Positions 7,266-13,992 of a stretch of 15,858 bases of DNA are shown here, in pieces. Every line of letters starts with the position of its first letter. Position 1 is the first letter of the stretch. The position numbers and the translations under genes are program-made. The notes under the pieces are model-generated. The model had not been told where the DNA came from. It searched no databases and was given only the letters and a program-made list of their open reading frames with translations. The DNA is from JBIOYL01 sp044870185 (GTDB lineage Bacteria > Actinomycetota > CALGFH01), in the NCBI GenBank assembly GCA_044870185.1, contig JBIOYL010000358.1, positions 1 to 15,858 of the forward strand, written 5' to 3'.

Positions 7266-7401
7266 GTCAGCGGCGCAACGACATCGCCCTGGACGCTCCC
7301 AGCGGGAGAGGACGGTGGCCGAATGCATCGTCGACGTCGGCGCGGCCGATCCAGCCTGGTCTGCGGCCAGTGGTCGCTTATCGCGTTGCTCAAGGAGGAT
7401 C

Positions 7402-7791
7402 GTGACCAGCATGGAACGTCAAGAACCGCTACCCGACATCGTCGGGCTCGCACGGCGCAACGACGCCTTCCGGCGCGAGGTCATCACCGGTGAGCACAGC
7501 CAGGTCGTGGTGATGACCATACCCTGCGGCGGGGAGATCGGCGAGGAGGTTCACGATCATGTCGACCAGCTCCTGATCTTCATCGACGGCGAGGGTGAGG
7601 CGGTGTTGGACGGCAAGCACCGCCCTGTGGGGCCCAACCAGCTCGCCTTCGTCCGGGCCGGCACCCGCCACAACTTCCGCAACACCGGCCCGGTGCCGCT
7701 GCGGCTGGTGACCGTCTACGCCCCACCCGAACATCCGCCGGGCACCGTGCATCAGACCAAGGAAGAGGCCGACACGGCCGAGCAGCACTGA
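7402..7791 (+). CDS. Single-domain cupin protein
   Basis: A 129-residue cupin (small beta-barrel). Cupin motif 1 appears as GEEVHDHVDQLLIFIDGEGEAVLDG, with HxH metal ligands but Gln in place of the usual Glu; motif 2 is NQLAFVRAGTRHNFRNTG with the second-motif His. These suggest a metal site formed by three His and perhaps Gln. The C-terminal APPEHPPGTVHQTKEEAD is typical of small stand-alone cupins, sometimes annotated as mannose-6-phosphate isomerase-like. The substrate is unknown. AAGGAGG at 7392-7398 precedes both the GTG at 7402 (3-base spacing) and the in-frame ATG at 7411 (12-base spacing), so the exact start is uncertain. Confidence 0.85.
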   Translation: MTSMERQEPLPDIVGLARRNDAFRREVITGEHSQVVVMTIPCGGEIGEEVHDHVDQLLIFIDGEGEAVLDGKHRPVGPNQLAFVRAGTRHNFRNTGPVPLRLVTVYAPPEHPPGTVHQTKEEADTAEQH

Positions 7792-7857
7792 GCTCGCCCA
7801 GCTGCCACCTGAGGAGCCGTGGTCGGCGGCGGCCCGGATCCCGGGCAAAGGGATGAG

Positions 7858-9048
7858 ATGGCAGGTGCGGTGAGGCGGATCGAGGTCGCCGAGCGGCGGG
7901 CCCGGCTTGGCCTGCGCCACCATCTCGCGCCGGTGGCTCGGGCGGACAGTGCGGTCGAGGTGGCGCGGGATCTGGTGGGGCTGCACGGCACCGACCCGGC
8001 GTCGGTGTTCATGGCCGCTTCGGCCAGGATGCGAGCAGCCAACATCGGGGCGATCGAGCAGGCGCTGTACGACCGGCGGGTGCTGGTGCGGATGCTCGGC
8101 ATGCGCCGGACGATGTTCGTCGTGCCGGTCGAGCTGGCGCCGATCGTGCAGGCGGCATGTACGCGGGCGATTGCGGTGGCCGAGCGGCGCCGGCTGGTCC
8201 AGCTGCTGGAGCAGGGTGGCGTCGCCGGTGACGCGGCCGGCTGGCTCGAGCAGGTCGAGCAGGCCACGGTCCGGGCGCTGGTGGCCCGCGGCGAGGCGAC
8301 CGCGGCGGAGCTGTCCGAGGACGAGCCGCGGCTGCGCGCGCAGCTCCTGCTCGCCGAAGGCAAGCCGTACCAGGCGCGGCAGAACGTCGCCACCCGCGTG
8401 TTGTCCCTGCTCGCCGCGGACGGGCGGATCATCCGCGGCCGCCCGCGGGGATCGTGGACGAGCACCCAGTACCGTTGGGCGCCGATCCAGGCGTGGCTGC
8501 CGGGCGGCATGGCCACCTGGCCGGTCGAGGCCGCCCGGGTCGAGCTGGTCCGCCGGTGGCTGGCGGCCTTCGGGCCGGGCACGGCCGCCGACCTCAAGTG
8601 GTGGACCGGCTGGACGGCCGGCGAGGTGCGCCGTGCCCTCACCGGGGTCGGTCCGGTCGAGGTCGAGCTCGACGAGGGGCAGACCGGGCTCGTGCTCGCC
8701 GACGATCTGGAGCCGGTGGGGATCGCCGAGCCGTGGGTCGCGCTGCTGCCGGCCCTCGACCCGACGGTGATGGGCTGGTCTGGGCGAGGCTGGTTTCTCG
8801 GCGAGCACGGCCCGGCGCTGTTCGATCGCTCCGGCAATGCCGGCCCGACGGTATGGTGGGACGGTCGTGTCGTCGGCGGCTGGGCGCAGCGCGCCGACGG
8901 CGAGATCGCGTTCCGGCTGCTGGAGGACGTGGGCGCCGATGCGGTCGCGGCGGTGCAGGCGGCAGCCGAGCGGCTGGGCACCTGGCTCGGGAAGGTGCGG
9001 GTGACGCCGCGCTTCCGGACGCCACTGGAGCGGGGGCTGGCCACCTGA
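7858..9048 (+). CDS. Winged helix DNA-binding domain protein (HTH_42, AlkZ/YcaQ superfamily)
   Basis: A 396-residue protein of the HTH_42 (formerly DUF1006) superfamily, which includes the crosslink-unhooking DNA glycosylases AlkZ and E. coli YcaQ. Family marks are an N-terminal helix pair, ALYDRRVLVRMLGMRRTMFVVP (near 70-90), VLSLLAADGRIIRGRPRG, TSTQYRW, and the C-terminal LLPALDPTVMGWSGRGWFLG and WWDGRVVGGWAQRADGEI. Where AlkZ-type enzymes carry catalytic Gln-x-Gln (LQAQ), this protein has LHGTDP at residues 42-47, so glycosylase activity should not be assumed. I chose the ATG at 7858, which has AAAGGGA just upstream; a GTG at 7819 with GAGGAG very close to it is an alternative. It follows the cupin by 66 bp on the same strand. 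Confidence 0.85.
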   Translation: MAGAVRRIEVAERRARLGLRHHLAPVARADSAVEVARDLVGLHGTDPASVFMAASARMRAANIGAIEQALYDRRVLVRMLGMRRTMFVVPVELAPIVQAACTRAIAVAERRRLVQLLEQGGVAGDAAGWLEQVEQATVRALVARGEATAAELSEDEPRLRAQLLLAEGKPYQARQNVATRVLSLLAADGRIIRGRPRGSWTSTQYRWAPIQAWLPGGMATWPVEAARVELVRRWLAAFGPGTAADLKWWTGWTAGEVRRALTGVGPVEVELDEGQTGLVLADDLEPVGIAEPWVALLPALDPTVMGWSGRGWFLGEHGPALFDRSGNAGPTVWWDGRVVGGWAQRADGEIAFRLLEDVGADAVAAVQAAAERLGTWLGKVRVTPRFRTPLERGLAT

Positions 9049-9110
9049 CGCGCCATTGCAGGGTGCTGGGCGTCCGGCGCCCTTCGGCCGTCCGATGAGA
9101 AGGAGGCGAG

Positions 9111-9716
9111 ATGACATCCAAGAGTGACCCCGTCATCCTGATCAACCTGTTCGAGGTGCCTGCCGGCGTCGACGAGCGGTTCGTCGGCGCGTGGGAGCGG
9201 GCAAGGGATTTCCTTCAAGACCGGGACGGGTACATCGACACGTCCCTGCACCGCAGCATCGCGCCCGACGCCGACTTCCGCTTCGTGAACGTGGCCCACT
9301 GGGCGTCGCCCAAGGCGTTCCAGGCGGCGACCTCGCACCCCGACTTCCTCGGCGCTGCGATGCCGTTCCCCGCGCATCCTGCGCTCTACACGGTCGTCCG
9401 CGAGGACGCAGCGCCGGCCGGCGCTGCCCAGGGCGTCGTCCTGATCAACGCGTTCGAGGTCCCAGCCGACCAGGACGAGGCGTTCCTGTCCGAGTGGGAG
9501 GTGACCCGGGACGTCCTCCGCGAGCAGCCCGGCTACCTGGCGACGCAGCTGCACCGGAGCCTGTCGCCACAGGCGGACTTCCGCTTCGTGAACATCGGGC
9601 GGTACGAGAGCCCGCAGGCGTTCCGATCCGCGATCCAGCAGCCGGCCTTCCAGGCGGCCTCGAGCGGCATCGCCTACGCGGCGCATCCGTCCCTGTACGA
9701 GGTGATCCGGAGCTGA
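9111..9716 (+). CDS. Tandem-domain antibiotic biosynthesis monooxygenase (ABM) family protein
   Basis: A 201-residue protein made of two copies of the ABM dimeric alpha/beta-barrel domain, near residues 8-98 and 107-201. The copies align end to end: VILINLFEVPAGVDERFVGAWE with VVLINAFEVPADQDEAFLSEWE, LHRSIAPDADFRFVNVAHW with LHRSLSPQADFRFVNIGRY, and AHPALYTVVRE with AHPSLYEVIRS. This arrangement could form an intramolecular pseudo-dimer. Family members act in polyketide oxidation, haem breakdown or unknown roles, and nothing adjacent identifies a substrate. The ATG at 9111 is preceded by AAGGAGG with 5-6 bases spacing, a strong site. A GGGCG-TCCGG-CGCCC hairpin lies in the short upstream gap. 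Confidence 0.9.
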   Translation: MTSKSDPVILINLFEVPAGVDERFVGAWERARDFLQDRDGYIDTSLHRSIAPDADFRFVNVAHWASPKAFQAATSHPDFLGAAMPFPAHPALYTVVREDAAPAGAAQGVVLINAFEVPADQDEAFLSEWEVTRDVLREQPGYLATQLHRSLSPQADFRFVNIGRYESPQAFRSAIQQPAFQAASSGIAYAAHPSLYEVIRS

Positions 9717-9914
9717 GCACCTCCTCGGCCCGGCTTGCCCTGCAGGCCGAAGGATCCGGGCTGGTCTGTCCAGGCTCGCCTGCGCTACTGCCACGGGAGC
9801 AGCGTCCGCTCGCACCGCTACGCCCCGCGAAGCAGACCGAAAGCATCCGCCCGGCCGATGCCGCTCCGCCCTTCCTCCGCCACCATGAAGGCGGATGCAA
9901 GACATCAGGAGGTG

Positions 9915-10163
9915 ATGGTCGTGGCAGCGATCGCCTATTGGCATGGATGGTGGCTCTTCCCGTTCTTCTGGGTCGGGTGGGCCCTGATCCTGGTGCTGCT
10001 GTTCGGCTTCGGCGGCCGGTGGCTCTGGTGGCGCCGGCGCTACGGGGAGGAGGACGAGCGCGGATCGGGCGCACGCGTGCTCGGGGAGCGCTACGCCCGT
10101 GGCGAGATCGACGAGGACGAGTACCGCCGGCGTCTGGCCGTGCTCAAGGAGCAGACGTCGTGA
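9915..10163 (+). CDS. Small membrane-anchored SHOCT domain protein
   Basis: An 82-residue protein with an aromatic-rich N-terminal transmembrane segment (WHGWWLFPFFWVGWALILVL, near residues 9-28), a basic turn (RWLWWRRRYGEEDE) and a C-terminal SHOCT motif (RVLGERYARGEIDEDEYRRRL). SHOCT is a short helical C-terminal domain thought to mediate oligomerisation; the role of these small membrane proteins is unknown. A consensus-perfect AGGAGG (9907-9912) lies too close to the ATG at 9915 and about 8 bases from an in-frame GTG at 9921, so the true start may be 9921. The preceding gap 9717-9914 (198 bp) shows no recognisable gene. Confidence 0.85.
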   Translation: MVVAAIAYWHGWWLFPFFWVGWALILVLLFGFGGRWLWWRRRYGEEDERGSGARVLGERYARGEIDEDEYRRRLAVLKEQTS

Positions 10164-10219
10164 CGGCCGCGCGGGGCTGCTGAGGAGCGCGAGGTTGTCG
10201 TCGCGGTGCTTGCGGGCAA

Positions 10220-10237
10220 TCCGGCTCAGGAGCCGGA
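10220..10237. terminator. Hairpin between convergent genes, possible terminator
   Basis: TCCGGCT and AGCCGGA form a perfect 7-bp stem around a CAGG loop, between the SHOCT gene (plus strand) and the DUF5655 gene (minus strand), whose stop codon lies in the hairpin. There is no T-run on either side, so intrinsic termination is uncertain; it could act weakly in both directions or simply be a palindrome. Confidence 0.35.
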
Positions 10238-10687
10238 CGGTCGCCCAAGGTGGCCCCCCTGGCCGACCTCGTACGCCTCGCGAACCCAGCCAGCGAACTC
10301 GTCGTCGAGCTGATCGGGCGCGCCGACCCGGAACTGATGCACGAACAGGCGCTTGGTGTAGGGCGCTGCGCCACGGATACGGGGGTCCTGGACGCGCCGC
10401 TGCAAGTCCAGATAGCCGTCGAGCCCGTGGCTTGTGGGCTTGGCGCCGGCGAACCCACGCCGGCTGCCTTTGAAGGTGATCGCGGTCTTGGACACCGAGC
10501 AGCCGAACGGGCCGCATGCCTGGACCAGCTCGACGAACCGCTCATAGAGCTCGACAACGGCGGGAGGCTTGCCGCGCAAATGATCCTCCACCGTCCAGGG
10601 GAGATGCTTGTTGCCGTCCACGGGCTGTCTTCTACCACATCCCGAAGACCATCGCGACACGCGTGCGCCTTGCTGAACAGCAACCAT
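10226..10687 (-). CDS. DUF5655 domain protein
   Basis: The conserved part begins at LPWTVEDHLRGKPPAVVELY and runs through ACGPFGCSVSKTAITFKG, RRGFAGAKPTSHGLDGYLDL and FRVGAPDQLDDEFAGWVREA, which is the DUF5655 pattern; function unknown. Relatives often have a Cys-x2-Cys zinc-ribbon N-terminus before the TVEDH segment; here that region (MVAVQQGARVSRWSSGCGRR) has no such pair. The ATG at 10687 overlaps the stop of the toxin frame as TGATG, a translational-coupling arrangement. A GTG at 10621 (VDGNKHLPWTVEDH) would give a shorter, fully family-like protein and is a real alternative. It is convergent with the SHOCT gene. Confidence 0.72.
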   Translation of the reverse strand: MVAVQQGARVSRWSSGCGRRQPVDGNKHLPWTVEDHLRGKPPAVVELYERFVELVQACGPFGCSVSKTAITFKGSRRGFAGAKPTSHGLDGYLDLQRRVQDPRIRGAAPYTKRLFVHQFRVGAPDQLDDEFAGWVREAYEVGQGGHLGRPSGS

Positions 10688-10890
10688 CAGAGGGCCTGTG
10701 GGGGCCAGATCTGCACGATACGCCGCTCGTATACCGCGCAGATCCAAGGGCCCGGTCGGTTGCTGCGCTGGACGATACGGTGGACGACGAAGCCACGTGC
10801 TCGCAGGGCGTCGGGGAGCAGGTGGTATCCGAGGCTGCGATCGATGAAGAACTGGAGGGTCGGGTCACGCGGCGGGCGGGAGCGCGGCAC
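10687..10890 (-). pseudogene. Truncated PIN/DUF5615-like toxin partner of the DUF433 antitoxin (VapC45-like remnant)
   Basis: A 67-residue frame starting at GTG 10890, overlapping the antitoxin end by 26 bases as expected for a toxin-antitoxin pair. Its N-terminal half, LQFFIDRSLGYHLLPDALRA followed by RGFVVH, looks like the start of VapC45-type PIN-like toxins (first acidic residue in FIDRSLG). Its C-terminal half, RPGPWICAVYERRIVQIWPP, looks like the last strand pair of such proteins. Full-length relatives are about 130-140 residues, so about 70 central residues, including the other expected acidic active-site positions, appear deleted in frame. The nuclease would be inactive. I infer this from memory of the family pattern, not an alignment. 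A short novel protein is the alternative. Confidence 0.6.
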
Positions 10891-11566
10891 GGACGACGTC
10901 CTCCACATCTTGGGAGTCGAGGTCGTAGTCGCGCGCGACCTCGGCGAGCGGCTCGCCGGCTCGGAAGCGGTCGAGCACGTCCTCCATGCGTGCGCCGCCG
11001 CGGATGAAGATGGGCTGACCGAATGCGCGGGGATCGACCTCCACAACGTCCCGTCTGGTGGTCGGAAGGATCAGACGCTCGGCCCAGCCGTCATCGGCTG
11101 CATACTTGATCCGCCGGAGGTAATCGCGAACAGCATCGGTGAATATCCGTTGACCGGTGAGGACGGCGGTCAGGATCTCCTCGTCATCATGCTCTGTGGC
11201 GTAGTCGTAGAGAATGGAGGAGCCGTCTGTGTACAACCGGCCGGATGCCAGCGCATGGTCGATTCCGATCCTCTGCTGCAGCACGTGCAATGCTTTTCGG
11301 ATGTGCTGCATGGACACCCCGGCGCGGCGAAACGCGGCTGCCACCATGCCTTCCACCAAGCCAACGAAGGGAATCTCGGCCTGGCGAGCTGTCCCTCGGA
11401 GCGAGGTCACCAGAGGATCCCTTCGAGTCCCGCGTTCACCAGCCCGGCGATGGGGGTAGCCGCGTGCCCAGGTGGCGAAGGTTGAGCGAGGCACGCCGAG
11501 GAAGTCGGCCGCCTCGGCCACGCTGTAGAGCGGCACGCTGAACCGCACGTCAGTCGGTGCATCCAT
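10865..11566 (-). CDS. DUF433 antitoxin, VapB45 (Rv2018-like) type
   Basis: A 233-residue protein close in length and layout to M. tuberculosis VapB45 (Rv2018). Residues 13-36 (PLYSVAEAADFLGVPRSTFA and following WARGYP) form a MerR-like helix-turn-helix; the middle includes FVGLVEGMVAAAFRRAGVSM and LYDYATEHDDEEILTAVLTG; the C-terminus is the DUF433 domain (GQPIFIRGGARMEDVLDRFR, then LAEVARDYDLDSQDVEDVVRAAL). Such antitoxins bind the PIN-like toxin encoded next to them and repress their own promoter. The ATG at 11566 has GGAGGAGG about 10 bases upstream. The gene looks intact although its partner does not. It is divergent from the NAD regulator gene, and the 197-bp gap 11567-11763 holds both promoters. 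Confidence 0.85.
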   Translation of the reverse strand: MDAPTDVRFSVPLYSVAEAADFLGVPRSTFATWARGYPHRRAGERGTRRDPLVTSLRGTARQAEIPFVGLVEGMVAAAFRRAGVSMQHIRKALHVLQQRIGIDHALASGRLYTDGSSILYDYATEHDDEEILTAVLTGQRIFTDAVRDYLRRIKYAADDGWAERLILPTTRRDVVEVDPRAFGQPIFIRGGARMEDVLDRFRAGEPLAEVARDYDLDSQDVEDVVRAALPPAA

Positions 11567-11763
11567 CGGGTCCGATCCTCCTCCACGCGCCCGTTGGCGT
11601 AGCGTATCGCGAGACGCGGACGGTCGTGCGGGTGCTCATCCACAGATGGCCGGCCAACGTGGCTTGGCTTGCCCGCTGCCGGCTGCCCTCGCCCTGCTGC
11701 CGGTGTGACCGGTTGTCTCGTAGAGTGCAGCTGCATGGGCGTACGGACGTGGGGGACGGCAGC

Positions 11764-12903
11764 GTGACGGCTCCGGTGATCGTCGGGCTGAACGCGGTGA
11801 TCGCGGCGGTCACCGACGAGACCCCGCGGATCCTCACCGTGCAGCGACCCGCACGGACGTTCGGACCCGAGCGCACGGATGCCGGCGGGGAGGTGCTGGA
11901 CGCCCTCCCCTTCGGGCCGCTCGATCCCGAGCACGACCGCACGCTCGACCTGGGGTTGCGACGCTGGGTGCGCGAGCAGACCGGAATCGAGCTCGGCTAC
12001 ATCGAGCAGCTGTACACCTTCGGTGACCGCGACCGGGAGTGGCGCGCCGCCGCCCACGTGCTGTCCATCGCCTACCTCGCGCTGGTCCGGCAGGTGCCAC
12101 CCGCCGCCGCCCGCGACGCGAGCTGGCAGGACTGGTACTCCTACTTCCCGTGGGAGGACTGGCGGGCGGGGCGCCCCGACCTGATCGAGCGGGAGATCGC
12201 GCCCGGGCTCGACCGCTGGGCAACCGCCGTCCACGGTCTCGCCGCGGCGCAGCGCCGTGAGCGGGCCGAGATCGCCTTCGGGCTGCGTGGCGCCCCGTGG
12301 GACCCCGACCGGGTCCTCGACCGCTACGAGCTGCTCTACGAGGCCGGGCTGGTCCCCGAGGCGGTCCGCGACGCCGGCGGCGAGCCCAGGTTGCGGGAAG
12401 CGGGTAACGTCGGCACGCTGCCGGCCGGCCGCCGCCCGCCTGGCCCACACCTGTCCGGCCGGCACCCGCCCGTGGCCGGCCCGCACCGGCCGGACCCGTC
12501 CCCGACCGGCCCGCGTCCGCTCGGCCGCCCGATGGCGCTCGACCACCGGCGCATCGCCGCCACCGCGCTCGGGCGCCTGCGCGGCAAGATCCGCTACCGC
12601 CCGGTCGTGTTCGAGCTGCTGCCCCCGACGTTCACGCTGCTGCAGCTCCAGTTGCTGGTCGAGGCGCTGGCCGGGGTTCGGCTGCACAAGCAGAACTTCC
12701 GTCGGCTGGTCGAGCGGGGCCGCCTGGTGGAGGGGACCGGCAAGCTGGAGGCCCGCACCGGTGGACGCCCGGCCGAGCTGTTCCGGTTCCGGCGCGAGGT
12801 GCTGCGTGAGCGCCCGGCGCCCGGCGTGGGCCTGCCGGGCCGGCGTGCCTCCGAGTCGGCCGGGGACGGCGTCCCGGTCGGCCCGGACACCCGCTCCGCG
12901 TGA
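11764..12903 (+). CDS. Nudix-like regulator of NAD biosynthesis (COG4111, NadQ/NrtR-like)
   Basis: A 379-residue protein with an N-terminal Nudix-fold domain (about 5-150), an interrupted middle, and a C-terminal winged-helix domain (about 258-350). Family marks are VIVGLNAVIAAVTDETPRIL, ALPFGPLDPEHDRTLDLGLR, WVREQTGIELGYIEQLYTFG, WYSYFPWEDWRAGRP and, in the DNA-binding half, GRPMALDHRRIAATALGRLR, KIRYRPVVFELLPPTFTLLQ and LHKQNFRRLVERGRLVEGTG. This matches COG4111 regulators, known mainly from Alphaproteobacteria as NAD regulators (NadQ). The Nudix box is degenerate (RWVREQTGI where RExxEExGx is expected), so it should sense a nucleotide such as ADP-ribose or NAD without hydrolysing it. Residues 205-255 are a Pro/Gly/Arg-rich insert. 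The GTG at 11764 starts just before the conserved strand. It sits directly upstream of nadA-nadB, its likely target. Confidence 0.85.
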   Translation: MTAPVIVGLNAVIAAVTDETPRILTVQRPARTFGPERTDAGGEVLDALPFGPLDPEHDRTLDLGLRRWVREQTGIELGYIEQLYTFGDRDREWRAAAHVLSIAYLALVRQVPPAAARDASWQDWYSYFPWEDWRAGRPDLIEREIAPGLDRWATAVHGLAAAQRRERAEIAFGLRGAPWDPDRVLDRYELLYEAGLVPEAVRDAGGEPRLREAGNVGTLPAGRRPPGPHLSGRHPPVAGPHRPDPSPTGPRPLGRPMALDHRRIAATALGRLRGKIRYRPVVFELLPPTFTLLQLQLLVEALAGVRLHKQNFRRLVERGRLVEGTGKLEARTGGRPAELFRFRREVLRERPAPGVGLPGRRASESAGDGVPVGPDTRSA

Positions 12904-12911
12904 CGGTGCGG

Positions 12912-12955
12912 TTGCCTCCATGGACACGCTGGACTAGCATGACCGCTCATATACT
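12912..12955 (+). promoter_or_regulatory. Candidate promoter of the nad operon
   Basis: Two readings are possible. TTGCCT (12912-12917) and TAGCAT (12935-12940) are separated by 17 bp and match four of six consensus positions each. TATACT (12950-12955) is a better -10 (five of six) and lies inside the left half of the palindrome, but has no good -35 at the standard distance. In either case transcription would begin within or at the edge of the palindrome, leaving a leader of about 50-70 nt before nadA. Confidence 0.5.
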
Positions 12956-12969
12956 CGTGGTGAGCATAT
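12949..12969. promoter_or_regulatory. Palindromic operator candidate for the NAD regulator
   Basis: A 21-bp inverted repeat, ATATACTC-N5-GAGCATAT, with one mismatched pair (A12953/C12965). It is centred at 12959, just downstream of or overlapping the candidate -10, and 46 bp before the nadA start. The symmetry, AT-rich ends in an otherwise GC-rich region and location between a NadQ/NrtR-type regulator and nadA fit a repressor site. The binding protein is inferred, not shown. Confidence 0.65.
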
Positions 12970-13014
12970 CTGGGTCTCCCGGCCCGCCCGGCCCGGGGGC
13001 GAGGAGCGTGTGCG

Positions 13015-13988
<974 letters not shown>

Positions 13989-13992
<4 letters not shown>

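Noticed and set aside
7315..7401. GTG at 7315 as an earlier start of the cupin protein
   Set aside because: The added 29 residues show no cupin sequence; AAGGAGG just before 7402/7411 is the better initiation site.
7752..10517. A 921-codon minus-strand open frame (and an overlapping 562-codon one) opposite the HTH_42 and ABM genes
   Set aside because: Composition is typical of antisense GC shadows; the plus-strand genes have family motifs and ribosome binding sites.
11726..11735. TGCAGCTGCA, a perfect 10-bp palindrome upstream of the regulator gene, as an autoregulatory operator
   Set aside because: It shares neither sequence nor half-site spacing with the palindrome before nadA, and a PstI/PvuII-like 10-mer is easily found by chance.
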